Shown here: piece by piece, positions 24,001 through 36,019 of the stretch | Numbering within the stretch: the stretch's first letter is position 1 | Layout: every line of letters begins with the position of its first letter | Source of the DNA: Multifurca ochricompacta | Lineage: Eukaryota; Basidiomycota; Agaricomycetes; Russulales; Russulaceae | Length of the DNA: 64,000 nt | Assembly: GCA_022496185.1 (NCBI GenBank) | Contig: WTXG01000166.1 | Coordinates: 18,875 to 82,874, forward strand | Reading direction: 5' to 3' | Position numbers and translations under genes: made by a program | The notes under the pieces: model-generated | Seen by the model: only the letters and a program-made list of their open reading frames with translations | The model's database searches: none | Told to the model about the DNA's origin: nothing

Positions 24001-24615
24001 ATCGCACTCATTAAACCACCACCCAAGGAACCGATGTAACGGTAAGTCTGTCAGTGCCTCCCCCCCCCCTAATAAAGGGTCCCTTTCCCCCCTCCCCCCC
24101 CTTCCTCGCTCCCCTCGTTCCTTCGCCTAACTTTCATTCATTATAATTCATATTAATTAAAATTAAAATTAGAAGAGGGGGATCACCATAAAGAAGAAGG
24201 ATCATCATCATCATTATTAAACGGAAACGTTGGTTCTGGCGCTAGGAACTCTTTCATCACCACCAGTGGAGAGAAGGAGGAGAGTCCTGGTCCTGGTCCT
24301 GGCGATCATTCATTAGGAGGAGGAGGGGGATCGCAGGATTATCAATATCCGAACTCGAACTTGACCGATGTTGCTGTTGCTGAATTGGTGCAGGAACTCA
24401 GTGACAGGTTACGGGAAGCTCAAGCGCGGATCGAAGAGCTTGAACGTGTCATCGTGAACGCCGTCGCTGCTGCTACAACAGCAACAACAACAACAAATGT
24501 CACCACGGCGGCCGCCGATTATCGTCATCATCGCCGAGACCGGGGCGAGGAGAAGGAGGAGGAGGAGGAGGAGGTCAAATTGAGCGGTTTGGTGGCGGTG
24601 GCGGCGGCGCGATAG
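21021..24615 (+). CDS. RhoGAP-domain protein with substituted catalytic residues
   Basis: The likely start is ATG 21021 (MDNEQNHHQEAQNYNGYY). The first ~1 kb encodes low-complexity Ser/Pro/Gln/His sequence, and its exon-1/exon-2 phase does not close cleanly, so the N terminus is provisional. The RhoGAP domain runs from about 22170 to 23100: KDIFGVPLNESV, VEELYRTGIYKSGLFRDF (split by an intron at 22389), LKELPEPILTPYLFNAF, and ITFEDIGRIFGPAVFG. The C-terminal half is acidic, His/Ser-rich and repetitive, then ends in a predicted coiled coil (VAELVQELSDRLREAQARI). Canonical RhoGAPs have Arg in GIYR and Asn in the second motif; here they are Lys and Asp. It probably binds Rho-family GTPases, but GAP activity is doubtful. 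Confidence 0.8.
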
Positions 24616-25312
24616 AGGTGAATGTACGTTTAAAGGACTTTTATATATATATGTATGTTTTATTATTATTATTTTTATTTCTGCACGTTCCTCCAAGAAT
24701 GCTGGTGCTTAGACCTCGCGATGATGTATGATTTGTTTCTGATAGGGTTAATTAGATCAATTACCTTTATTTTTTTTCTTCTTTTGTTCTGCATGGGCGC
24801 GCAGCGTTGATCTGTGGTTGTTGTTGTACATCAGTCGACTGATGAGGGAAGTTGGAGTCCGTGGCCATGCTTACGCAATGAGTATCTGAGTATCTGGATC
24901 TATTTTTTTTTATTTACGCACAACGACTCTCTGAGCTGTCCCATTCATTATATAAATAAATAAATTTGGGACCAAATTCGTCGGTTCCATTTAAAAAAAA
25001 GGCGAAAGCGAAAGCGAAAAATTAAATTAAATTAAATTTTGATATTTTATTTTTGTTTTTATTTTTATTTTTTGACGTTGGTTGACACTTTTGACATTTG
25101 ATTGACATGACAATAGGGGGATGGATGGAATGGAATGGAATGAACACGTATATAGTTGGGTACGGAGAAGGGATGGGTGATGGGCACAGCACAGGATAAA
25201 GGACAAGGACAAGGCAAAGAAGGATAAAAAAAACAAGGACAACAAAGGAACAGGACAGGACAAGGCAGGGCAGGGCAGGTTGAACCGACTATTTTGATTT
25301 TGAAGGAAGGGA

Positions 25313-25335
25313 GGGTTGGGTTGGGTTGGGTTGGG
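25313..25335 (+). repeat. (GGGTT)n run with G-quadruplex potential
   Basis: Five GGG runs are separated by TT. This fits the G3+N1-7 quadruplex rule. The unit is not the fungal telomere repeat TTAGGG. Confidence 0.6.
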
Positions 25336-26219
25336 ATGCCAACGAATGTATGTGCCTTCTTCTCACTTCTCAATGCCGACCGAACCGATCGAGGGAAGTG
25401 TCACGGTCACTTGGTAGGTGACCCTCGGGCCGCCGTAATTTGTAAGCGTCCAGGACTGGGGGTATCGGCCGCAAGTCCGAAAGAGAAAGCTGTACATTAT
25501 GACACGTGACGATTCTTCTTGGGGGTTAACATAATAAATAATTAAATGATTAAGACTTTCACACACAAAAGGGTGATGGATAATGACATATCGTTTCTTG
25601 CTTACCTTTGCGATGGCCACGGGTCGGAAGATATGAGCGCTAATATAAACAGGGCGGCAGGAGAGGTCGGACGGGAGTTAGCACGAGTATGATGTCGTGG
25701 AGCGAAAAGCCGGTTCCGGCTACAAATGCAAATGCATAAGTTTCAAAAGAGGGATAATTGAAATGAGGAATGAGGATAATCCATGTGTTGCCAGTTGCCA
25801 GTACCCACCAATACCAAGTACCCCATGTACAGTTTGATCGAATTATCATCTCGGATCTCATACACACACACATACACACAGAGCTTTATTGATGGATGCA
25901 TGGGCACTGGTTATCATTTGGAGCTCTGCGCTGCTTCTGAGCCTCCCTTCTCCGTAGTTAGATGATTTTCAAGAATCAAGAAAACAAGGAAAGCTGTGTA
26001 GATGGATAAATATAATACACTGGATACACAAGGGGAAAGGACTATTGGAGTGTGACAATGATACCGAATAATTACAAGTCACGGTCATCCCTCATGAGTT
26101 GAGCCAGAGCCAACTTGGGTTGGGATAAGTGTTAAGTGTCGAGTGTCCGAGTGTACTGTCGGGTCGGCCAAGTGTTCGCGCTCATTCTGCCCCGTGCCGT
26201 GCCGTGCCGTACAAGTCTC

Positions 26220-26500
26220 GAATAATCTCTTCTCTCTTCCCTCCTCTCCCCATCCCCATCCCTCATCCCCTCCATCCCTCAATCCTATCTCATCCTATCC
26301 CGCCCATCTTCCTTCCTTCCTTCTTTTCACACACTCTCCTTCTCCTTCCTCTTACCCTTCCCTCCCCCCATCCATCCATCTTCCCATCCTCCCATCTATC
26401 ATCCCGTCCCATCCATCCATCCCTCTCTCATCTCCCTCTCCCTCCCCTCTCCCCGTCCCCTTTTTCAGTTCTTCTCTCGTATCACGACATATAATCACCC
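26220..26500 (+). promoter_or_regulatory. CT-rich tract upstream of the G-alpha gene
   Basis: About 280 bases are nearly all C and T on the coding strand, ending about 80 bases before the ATG. Pyrimidine-rich tracts near the transcription start are a known feature of many fungal promoters; no factor site is claimed. Confidence 0.45.
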
Positions 26501-26576
26501 CCCCCCACTCTCACGCCGCATACGACCAACCCAATTGCCAGCAACTTTTCCGATACTTTTCCGTCTTGTTTCACAG

Positions 26577-28355
26577 ATGGGCAATTGCGCCTCAACTAAT
26601 CAAGAGGCCGATGGCAAGGCTCGTTCAGATATGATAGACCGTCAGATCGAGGAGGATTCCAAAAGATACAAACGGGAATGCAAGATCTTATTGCTCGGTG
26701 CGTACTTGACAATTCAACCAATCATAAAATCCCCCCCCCCCTTCCCCCTCCGCCCGAGACGCGAAAAAAAGAAAAAAGAAAAAAGAAAAGAAAAAAGAAA
26801 ACATAAAGCAAAACATCACACACACCCTTTTGAAGGCATCGGAACTGCGGGGTAAAAAAAAAAAAACCACTCCCCATAACCTATGGGTGCGCTTGCGTGT
26901 CACGGGACCATCGACTAATTTATCCCCCGTTGGCGCACTACCCGCGCTCGAGAACGACACACTTTGGTTGGAACTTGTGCCCCCTCTGCATGTTTTTTTC
27001 GCGCGCCTACGGAATGATACCCCCTTCCCCCCGCCGCCTTCCTATTTACCTCCCTTACGCCATTTTATTTGCTCATATAGACTGACCTTGTCCTTGCGTT
27101 AGGCTCCGGAGAGTCCGGAAAGTCGACAATAGTCAAACAAATGAAGATTATTCACCAGAACGGCTACACTCGTGATGAACTTCTCGCTTTCCGACCACTC
27201 ATATGGAAAAATCTCTTGGAAAGCGCTCGCGATGTTGTCCAGGCCTTGACCAAGTTTGGCCTGGAGCCCATCAATTCCGCAAACAAAGTACGCGTTCAAT
27301 CAACACATTCAGATTCTCGTCTCACTTTCTTTTTTTTTTTTTTTTCTTTGGTATCATAGCCGAATTGCGAACGTATCATGAGCTACCAGCTTGCCACCGA
27401 CAACCCACAATTCTTTTTCAGCCCTGATATCGCCCAAGCTGTGCAGGAAGTCTGGGCAGACGAAATTATACCCGCATTAATGGACCATTCGTCCAAATTT
27501 TACTTGATGGATAGTGCCAGCTAGTGAGTCCTTCCATTCCCAATTTGTCTCATTCTGATCACGCGGTTTGCTGCAGCTTTTTTGCGGAAGCAAATCGAAT
27601 AGCGGCTAGCAATTACGTACCATCAAAGGAGGATGTCCTCCGCGCACGCGCAAAGACAACGGCAATTACAGAGACTCGATTCACTATGGGCCAATTATCA
27701 ATACATATGGTCGACGTGGGTGGGCAACGATCGGAGAGGAAAAAGTGGATACACAACTTTGAGAGCGTCACGAGTATCATCTTTTGTACCGCATTGTCAG
27801 AGTACGATCAAGTCCTCCTCGAGGAGAGGAACCAGGTGCGTGGTCACATCATCAAGCTGACTAGCAGGCTACCAATCAATCAACCATCTTAGAACCGAAT
27901 GGCAGAATCTCTCGTTCTGTTCGAGTCTGTTATCAACTCACGGTGGTTCTTACGCACATCGATCATCCTTTTCCTTAACAAGATCGACGTATTCAAGAAC
28001 AAGCTCCCAAAGGTGCGCGTCGCGTCCACTCGCTATTTTACGGGCCTTTTTGCTAAACTGTTCTTTTTGTCCTCTCTCAGGTTCACTTGGACAAGTTCTT
28101 TCCCGAGTACACGGGTGGCGCGGATGTCAACAAGGGCGCCAAATATATTCTCTGGCGATTTATGCAAGCGAACCGTGCACGATTGAACGTGTACCCTCAG
28201 TGCGTTTAATATATGATTTTCGACCGGGCAGCTAATGAAACGGATCATCATGCAGCATTACACAAGCCACAGACACGTCCAATATCAGACTAGTTTTCGT
28301 CACGGTCAAAGAGACAATCTTACAGAACGCTCTCAAAGAGTCGGGTATCCTATGA
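26577..28355 (+). CDS. Heterotrimeric G-protein alpha subunit
   Basis: ATG 26577 gives [14 protein letters not shown] with myristoylatable Gly2 and palmitoylatable Cys4, so the protein is membrane anchored. Exon 1 ends at 26697; exon 2 starts at 27103 and completes the P-loop GSGESGKST. The other GTPase motifs follow: [14 protein letters not shown] (switch I, with Arg and Thr), [12 protein letters not shown] (switch II, with catalytic Gln), FLNKIDVF (G4) and TQATDTSN (G5). The end is [11 protein letters not shown] at TGA 28353-28355, after a splice inside the CAC codon of the last exon. It would couple seven-transmembrane receptors (pheromone or nutrient) to cAMP or MAPK pathways. Intron 1 is 405 nt, far longer than the others, and full of homopolymers. 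The frame is intact. Confidence 0.95.
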
Positions 28356-30509
28356 TATATACCCTCTTGCGTCGTGACCTTCTTCCTCGTTCGGATTGTA
28401 CTCTATTTTTCACCTTTTTTTTTTTTCTCTCTCGTGGATTGGATACGAATGTCTCCCATTGTCGGTACGTGTTCCACATCTCCGAGTGGGGGGTTTTTTT
28501 TTTACGAAATGTGCTGACGGGCTACCATGCAGCTCATCTTACGTCCCTGCAATGTCTCCATATATCTGCCTCATGTCACACATCTATTCATCGCATCCTC
28601 ATTTTATCCCCGTTTCCCTCCCCCCATCCTTGCGCACCTTGTCCCACTCTGCGTGTGCCCCCTTCCCCCCCCCCAGGTTCACCACTCTGCACGCCCTGGC
28701 AAAAATGAAGCCCCGCCCAGGTGGCCAGGTAAGGGCACAAAGCATAGTGGTGCTCCCTTCTGAACGCCGCCTCGACTTTCCCATTTTCGTAGCGGTTACG
28801 CACCTCCCCGAAATTGCCGGTTTTCGACTCCCCCCATTTTATCTCCGCTCTCCCTTGGGAACTTTTTTTTTTATATATTACTCGCTGCACGTGGGATGGG
28901 CCGCCAACCACATTCCTACTTACAGAAACCGACCGACCGACCGACCGATCGTTCGTTACATTACTCTTTTCCCCCTCTTATGCACTGTCTTATTCCCCCC
29001 CATCCCCCATCCCCCATTTACTGGTGTTGCCAGGCGTAAAAAACCTCGGCCTCTACCTACTGGGGACTTTGTGATATTTATATCCCTACTTCCTACCTCT
29101 CTCCTTCTCTCCTCTTCTTTCCCTCATACTACTAATTGCATCATAACTTTTTGTCTGTCCTTTTTTTTTTCTTTTTTTTTTTTTGGTATTGTGGTTGCGC
29201 TTGTACAACTTGTTGTGTTTACAAAATAAAAACAAACAAACCTTGAAAAAAAAGTCGTTTTTTTGGGTCCCCCGATATGAATATGAATATTGCAAGAGGG
29301 AGCAGAGGAATGAGAATATCCACACAAACAAAACGAAAAAAAAATATATATATATATTCAAACTATGAGCAAGCCCAAAAGAAAAGACGCTTCAAAAAAA
29401 AAAAACGTATGAGAGAGAGAGAGAGAATTGTGATAGTAGTAGAGTTGGAAACAATGCCCCCCCCCATAAAAAAAAAAAAGTACGATTTTAAACTCACACT
29501 TCCTTTTTTTCTTCTTCTCTCCCTTCCCTCCCTTCCCTCCGAGCCCTTCTTTTCTTTGTTTTTTGCACTGGTTCTGGTGAGTTTTTTTTTTTTGGGGGGG
29601 AGGGGAGAGGGAGGGGGGCGTTAGCGTTAGCGAAATGGGTGGTTTGGGAAGGGAGGATGTGTACGTGTGTGTGTGCTGGACGGGTTGAACGCGCGGGGTT
29701 TATGGTGGAAGTGGAAATTCCAAAAGAGACCCCTCCCCTCCCCTCCCCCTTCCCCGCCTCACAAAAAAAAAAAAAAAAGATTTATTTTTTAATTTTTTAA
29801 ATCAACTACTTACTACTACTACTACTAACCACCCAAACCCACCTTAACCCTACCTCCCATTATGAAAAAAAATAAAATAAAATAAACGGGAGTACTTTTT
29901 TTCTTAATGACATGTGGTGTTTCAGTGAGAAAAGTTGCCAAGGGTGCCAAAAGATGATATGATGAGAGAAGAGAAGAGAAGAGAGAAGAAGAGAGACGAG
30001 ACGGAGTTCCTTCTTCCACCGGGCGGGGCTGTGATGTGATGTGATTGCTCCCGAAAGTTAATAAATGGAGAATGGAATGCGGCGTCACCTTCTCCCTCTC
30101 TTGTCGGGAACAGCAATTGCATTGTTCCATAATAATAATAAATAATAAATAAAATCGTTACGTGTGTGAGAAGTGGGCATTTTTTAAAAAACAACTTCCC
30201 AAACAAAACAAAAAAAAAAAAAAACATGCGCATTTAAGATGTGGTCCCTTTGCGGTCCGGTCCGTTCAAAAAATATCTACAAAACAAGTTGCAAGAAGAA
30301 GAAGAGGAGGAGGAGGAGGAGGATTGGATATCGTAAGAAAGATAACGTGAAACAGTTCTGTCCATGAACACACGTGTTTTTTTGTTGTTTTTGGATCATG
30401 TCTGTATGCATGAAAGATGGAAAAAAAAAAAAAGGTCCAAAATTAAAGCCACAACTACCCTGCGTGCTGCGGTGAAAAGCACCACGTGGAGGGGGGATGT
30501 GCGTATTCT
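28356..30509. other. 3' flank of the G-alpha gene, homopolymer-rich, no gene seen
   Basis: The first few hundred bases have intron-like signals (GTACGTG ... CCCCCCCAG near 28465-28677), so the 3' untranslated region may be spliced. Further on are dense poly-A, poly-T and poly-G tracts (29160-29180, 29340-29410, 29460-29480, 29583-29600, 29763-29780) and CT blocks. Long open frames here are low complexity and lack start context or motifs. Confidence 0.5.
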
Positions 30510-31405
30510 TTACCAAATGAACACAGCAAGTACCAAACCCAGAACCGAAGCGAATCCGACACCGACACCGACACCACGACCAGGTTGGCCGTGTGTAGCG
30601 TGATTAGATGGGGTCGATGACGACGAGGTTGAGGAAGTGGTCGACCGGGTAATAGTAGTGCTACCAACGGATGAAGAAGAGAACCCCGTCGTGCTCGCTC
30701 TCGAAGTTGGCGTCGTCGTAGTGATCCTTGTGGACGGTGTTACGCTTGTTAGACCTGAGGTGATGGCGGTGGTGGTCACGACACCCGAGGTCGAAGGCGA
30801 TGTCACATCTACCCCCAAACGTGAAGGTTTTTTTTTTTTTTTAAATTGCGCCAAAAAGACGCAAACGACTAATGGACTCACCCGTGCCACTACTGCTAAC
30901 TGGGACGGAAGATGAACCCTCTGATTTAAAAGAAATCAAGGGTTTTTTTAGGATGTGTTTCTTTTTTTTTTGGGGGGGGGGAGGGAGCAAGAGGAAAAAA
31001 GATAAAACTAACGAGAGCATAGATTTTGAAAGAATGCTTGTGCCGCTTGTAGATCGGCGGGTGGGCATTGAGTGGCGATGCATGCCCCGGCCGTGGTTGC
31101 GAAAGATGGAGTGTTACAGACACAAGACGTATCCGTTCTAGTCCAAAGTTTCAAAAAAAAAAAAAAAAACAAGGAGAGAGAGAGAGAGAGAGAGAGGAAA
31201 AGGGTTTATATTGTTAAATGACACAAAGGGTAGTGAGGTTGAATGCATACAGGTCACAACCCGAGTTTGCGGAGGCATTGTTCGCGCATAATTGAACACA
31301 ATCAGGGAGGGTCGTTTGGGATGACACCTCTGGTACGATCGACAACAAGAACAAGAACAAGGAAGTGAGAAGAGAAAAGTGGCCAAAGGTAGGGAAATAA
31401 ATCAT
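30510..31405 (-). CDS. CFEM-domain protein with signal peptide and GPI-type tail
   Basis: ATG at 31403-31405 (MIYFPTFGHFSLLTSLFLFL) begins a signal peptide. Exon 1 stops at ...GCDL with donor GTATGC, and exon 2 resumes TDTSCVCNTPSF. Splicing there gives all eight CFEM cysteines in order: DC, QLC, SGC, TSC, VC, GAC, TQC and NLC. The Asp after the third cysteine is the position that contacts haem iron in studied CFEM proteins. A Ser/Thr-rich stalk follows (TTTPTSRASTTGF), then a hydrophobic end (GVGFASVLGLVLAVFIW) before TAA at 30510-30512, typical of a GPI anchor signal. The product should sit on the cell surface; haem or iron uptake, adhesion or host contact are family roles, not shown here. 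Confidence 0.9.
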
Positions 31406-32748
31406 GGTTGAGTTGGGATATAATGCGCAGGCAAAGAGAGAGAGGGAATTTTCAAAAATTAGAATTAGAATTATATTATATATAAACGCGGGTGGGGTGG
31501 GTGTGTGTGTGTGTGCGTGTGTGTGTGCGTGTGCGTATGCGTATACTTTAGGGGGTCACGGTCAACGCCCACCGTCCCCAACCTCGAGGCTCCCTGGAGG
31601 CGTGAAAGTGAAAGTGAAGTGAAGATCGTCAACGTCATTTAAGATCTCATATCTCGTTGGTAACATAAACATAAACAAAACATAACACATGCATAAGCAC
31701 AGTAAGGGTGTTTGAGACTGACATATTCAATTTAAATTAATTTAAAATTCACAAAAATCCCATCCCTTTATCGCACATCCCATCGCATCGCTCGCCCGCT
31801 CACTCTAGCCCGTGGGTGTCACAATTGGAAACCGCGGGTCAAACCAACCGACCAACCAACTAAAGTATTCTAGTCTTCGCCGGTTCTAGAGTGGGTGGTA
31901 CCGGAACTTGAGCGGGCGGGCGGTGCAATACACAACAACTCCACTTTGCATGCCACTTTTAGCACCACTACAACAACCCACCTTCATCATTCAAATTCCG
32001 GGAGGGAGGGAGAGTTAAAAACGATGATAATATTTTTCTTCTTCGAGCGATTGTATGTTGTGCGTGCCCTGGCGCTTTTTTTTAATATTACTTTGGTTGG
32101 TGCCAAGCTTCAAGCTTGGCAAAGCCGTTATGTGATGTAATTGTGTATAGTAATAAAGTTAATTTAGTTTAAGTCCAAAACCCCAATGGAGGAGGAGGGG
32201 GGGTTATCGTAGCATAGCATAGCATAGCATAGCATAAAACACTTGGTGGCCTCGCTCGCCTTACGTTTCTCTTTTGGGGCCAAGTTGGCGCTTGGAAAAT
32301 GGATAACGGAACTTTGCTTTCAAATCAATTATGGGCGCGCACCCTTATCCGATTCAACCAACCAACCAACCAATCAACCCAACACTAACCAGTTGCGACG
32401 TGCGCCAGAAGGTCTCGAAATAAAAAAAACCTATTCTCTCTCTCTCTCTCTCCGGGACGCTCGTAAAGGGCCGACTGAGGGGGAGGGGAAGGGGTATACT
32501 TTTCGCTCTTGATTGATTGATTATACTGGTACGTATGTATGGTATGGATGTAATGTATGGTATGGTATGGATGCAAGAGAGAGATGCAAGGAAACGCGGT
32601 ATCCGATCCGAAGGAACTCCAATGAGGCAAAGAATGCAAAAGAAAGTGGGTTCAAAGGGAGTGAAAGTGGAGTAAAGAGAAGTGTACAAGGGTATCACGT
32701 GATATCCGTAGGTTCATCAGCAAGCAAACAGGATCACATCACATCACA
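31406..32748. other. Intergenic region between the two CFEM genes, many microsatellites
   Basis: No gene is recognised. It carries a GT-rich microsatellite (31499-31545), an AGCAT tandem array at 32211-32235, TGGTATGGA-type repeats (32530-32570) and ACATC repeats (32735-32755). Confidence 0.5.
32211..32235 (+). repeat. Tandem AGCAT pentanucleotide array (5 copies)
   Basis: Five perfect copies of AGCAT lie head to tail. It is a simple microsatellite with no gene nearby on that side. Confidence 0.8.
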
Positions 32749-33597
32749 TCACATGATAACAACAAAAGCACCGATCCCTCCTGCCAACAGTGCTGCAACT
32801 ACAACATTCGTCGGCACCGTTGTCAGTACCCACGCCCCATTCCTCGAAGATGTACTGGGGGTCCGACTCGGTGCCGAATCGATCGTGCTGCTGCTGTCCG
32901 TGCTCATTATCGGAGAGTAGGTGTTGACGGATGTGGGAGTAGCGTTAGCGATAGCCACCGTCGTCGTCGTCGCCCTACTGGGGTCATTGATGATACTAGG
33001 AATGCTCCGACTCGGAGAAATGGTCCGAGTAATAATGGTCGTTGTCGCGAAGTTCGAGCCACTCGGGAAGGTGACGGTATTTGCATCACTAGTTAAAAAA
33101 GAAGATACTTGTACCAACCCAAAAAAAAAAAAAGTTCAAAAAAAAAGGAACAATTGATGAAAAGTTCGTTCTCACCTTGTCCTCCTGGCGAGCTCATGCA
33201 TATGGCACTTAAAAATTCGGCTGCTGTTTGAGCGTCGGAAGCAGCACAGGTCTGCATAATGCAACCATCTGCGGCTTGTAGGAATATGGGGCTCGCACAT
33301 AAACACGTGACATTGGTTCTGGCGAGAGCGAGAGACAGTAAGGCAGTTGGTCACAGACTACTCGGGGAAGGGGAGGGAAACGAAGGAGAAAGAGAATTAA
33401 AATCCGTACGCGTCACATCCCGCCGTGATAGCTGCAGATTCGGCACATATTGTGCCACACGCGGACGCGGGGGGAGTCGTCGTCGTCGTCGTCTGTGCCT
33501 GGGAGAGCGAGATTCCGAAGGAGGAGAAAATGAGGATGAGAAAGAAGAGGGCGACGAGAGAGTGGCGACGATAGCAGCAGTAGTCCAGCATAGTCAT
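32749..33597 (-). CDS. Second CFEM-domain protein, tandem to the first
   Basis: ATG at 33595-33597 (MTMLDYCCYRRHSLVALFFL) starts a signal peptide; a second in-frame ATG is two codons later. Exon 1 ends in GCDA and exon 2 starts TNVTCLCASPIF, again splitting the CFEM domain right after the third cysteine, as in the neighbouring gene. Eight cysteines are present (SAC, TIC, AGC, VTC, LC, DGC, QTC, AIC). The last exon encodes a Ser/Thr-rich stalk (about 110 residues) and a hydrophobic end (VVVAALLAGGIGAFVVIM), a likely GPI signal. Shared strand, shared intron position and shared architecture suggest an old tandem duplication with 30510-31405. The role is unproven. Confidence 0.88.
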
Positions 33598-34185
33598 CTT
33601 TTCCTTATTTTTTTTTTTTTTGGGGGGGGGAAGGGGGATGGTGTTCAATTTCCTTGGGAGCGAGGACGAGGGATATGAGGGGGAGGGAAAGGGGATAGAA
33701 CTATTTATTGAAGGCACGATCGATATCTGTGTGCAAGAAAATGACAAGCCATGGACGCTCGCTGGGGTTGTTCGTTATTCGGAAAATGATAATTAAAGTG
33801 ATAAACCGAGCAATTCCTGAGTGATATTGTGTGTTATTGTTGCCCTTTCTAAGAGAGAGAGGGGGGGGGGGGCTACGTTCCAAGGGGACGATGCATATGA
33901 AAAAGATGATGATGGAAGAAGGGATAGCCTTTAGAACGCCCCAATCATAACATCTTCATCTTTAATCAACGAGTGATGCGCTCGGTGAATCTGCTATCTG
34001 AAGCTACATCTACTATCTGATATCACCTTGGAAATTCTTCCGCCGCCTTCCCTCCGACCTTACGACAACAGTTCGACAAGGGACGACATGATGATGATAA
34101 AAAAAGGACGACACAAATCTTCCATCTCACACCGTCGACACCAACACGACGAAAGAGGTATGTGACTGACATCGCGCTCTACCAA
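33598..34185. other. Intergenic region, CFEM promoter and flavoprotein 3' side
   Basis: No gene is seen. A T-tract followed by a G-tract lies just upstream of the CFEM start (33606-33630), and another G run lies at 33862-33872. Confidence 0.5.
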
Positions 34186-36019
34186 TCAAAACGCGTACCA
34201 TCCTTCTTCTACTACATCCACATCTTCCCCACCACCACCACCTTGTTCCTTATCCCATTCGACCAATCGCACCATGAAATCATCCCACTCCGCCTCATCT
34301 CCTTTCTTCACACTACTCAACCACTTATTCACCTCTCCCTCCCCGAGCGATTCCACCTTCAACCACGCCCGACGCAGCCTTGTGCCCTCCTGCACAGCAA
34401 AGACCCTCCAGGGCTCAGTGAACGCTGTACCCAACGGTGGCACGTTAGGTCTCCCACCGAGACCACGGTCCTGGAGCAGTCGAACGACCTCATTTTGGTA
34501 ACCAGTGCCGCCGCCCGGCTGCAAGATACGGTGTCCGACGCGCGCTGGATCGTCTACTGCAGCCTCTTGCGCACGCAGGTCCGCGAGGAGCGCACTGTGC
34601 GGTGGTAGTAACTTGTCGTCTGCTAGCGCATGGGCGATGAGTAGCGCTTGTGCGCTATCCGAAATGGCGTTCGCGACGTAGATGGGAAGACCGACAAATG
34701 CGAGCGCGCGAGGTGCATGGGTTGGGGCGAGTGAGAAGATGTGCCGGAACAGGGGTCGGAGATACCTCCCGTTGTTCGTGAGCGTGTCGCAGACTTCCGG
34801 ATCGGGGAGCGGTGTGATGATGGGCGTATCGCGGACAGAAGAGGAGAGGAAGGGAATACGAAGCTCATATCCAGTCGCAAAGATGACCGTATCGATATGA
34901 GGGAGTGAGGTTCCATCTTTAAATACCGGCGCGAATGGAGTAAATCTCAGGAGGGCGGGGACACGTTCTACTCCTGGGATGTGCGGGAAAGAGATGGGTC
35001 GGAATGGTTGATCCTTAATAGAAACATATGTCTGCAAGGAAGAAGGGCGGTGAATTATTTTGGGAGAGTCCAAGAGCAGGAAAGGGAGAGTACGCACGGA
35101 ATTGGCGAAACCAACGACCTGCTGTGCTATGTCGCGCCCGCTCGCACCTCCACCGACTACTAGAACGTTACGTCCACTATACGCCTCGGGATCGCGATAG
35201 AACATCGAATGAAGTACCTTTCGCCCAGGTGCCGAGGCCTCCCAAGTCGGTCGTCCTTGTAACTTGGGCTCATAGGGATAGTGATTGTGTCCGGTGGCAA
35301 CAATGAGGTGGTCGAATCTCGCCCGAGTAGAGCGGTTACGGGCGTGATCATGCGTAGTAAGCTGCCAGTGGCCGGAGACGTTGTTTCCATGCCAGTCAGC
35401 AGAGAGAACTTCGTGTTCAAGGTGTATATAAGAGGAAAGGTTCCAATGGCTAATGATCGATTCGTGGTATTTAAATACGAAGGTATGGTTGGGGAAAAGG
35501 GCTGTTCCAACAAGAAAGGGAAATTGGGGGATAGTCACTAGTAAAAATATGAGAGTTAGTTAAGGTTGATGGCAGAGGGAAGGAGCCGACAAGCTTAACT
35601 GGAAGGATGAGGGGTATTGGTTCTGAGACGCGGGTACAGTGGTGTTTCTGGAAGGTCAGGAGGGTGGGCAGGTTTGGGTCTGGATACCTGCGAAAGGGAG
35701 AATAAGATACATACATATTAAAAGATAGAGATAAAAAAGGCGCTCACCATATACCGCCAATGTTATCACGCTGTTCGAGAAGCACAATCTCCCAGTTACT
35801 GGTTACATTTTTGGGCAGATCAGCAATTAGAGTCTTGAGCGTGACGATGCCAGCAGTTCCGCCGCCAATGATTACGATACGTTTATTGGGCACATCAAGG
35901 GGAGAGCGGGTGCCGCCCAAGCCCAAGTCGAGCGGTACTTGAGGAGGAAGAGGAAGAGGAAGAAGAGTAAATTGGAAAGGGAGAAAGGAAAATGCGAGAC
36001 GTAAAAAATTAGGCAGCAT
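34186..36019 (-). CDS. Flavin-containing monooxygenase-like protein
   Basis: ATG at 36017-36019 opens a hydrophobic N terminus, then the FAD-binding motif IVIIGGGTAGIVTLKTL and NIGGIW. Later exons give TIPQFPFLVGTALFPNH, the FMO-type KVLHSMFYRDPEAYSGR, the NADPH-binding motif NVLVVGGGASGRDIA and IDTVIFATGYEL. This order is that of FMO/Baeyer-Villiger-like monooxygenases, which oxygenate N, S or ketone groups; the substrate is unknown. A 66-nt intron is in frame near 35095. In exon 2, near 35675, the frame breaks between YPDP and PPDLPETPLYPRL and is repaired by one extra base in a CCC/AAA run, so the break is probably a consensus error. The stop is at 34186-34188. Confidence 0.85.

Larger units (their letters stand above)
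24616..26576. other. Long intergenic and promoter region before the G-alpha gene
   Basis: No gene is supported. There are many simple repeats: GCGAAA, TAAAT, GGACAA and TTGGG units. A five-run G tract lies at 25313-25335. The last 350 bases (26220-26500) are an almost pure C/T tract on the plus strand. Such pyrimidine tracts upstream of the start are common in strongly transcribed fungal genes. The frame around 25360-25500 on the minus strand looks slightly protein-like but has no partner exons. Confidence 0.5.

Noticed and set aside
25313..25335. TTGGG repeat considered as interstitial telomere
   Set aside because: The unit differs from the TTAGGG repeat typical of basidiomycetes and is only five runs long.
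28396..29229. 277-codon plus-strand frame after the G-alpha gene
   Set aside because: It is low complexity (Pro/Ser/Phe from C/T tracts), overlaps the 3' untranslated region and has no domain.
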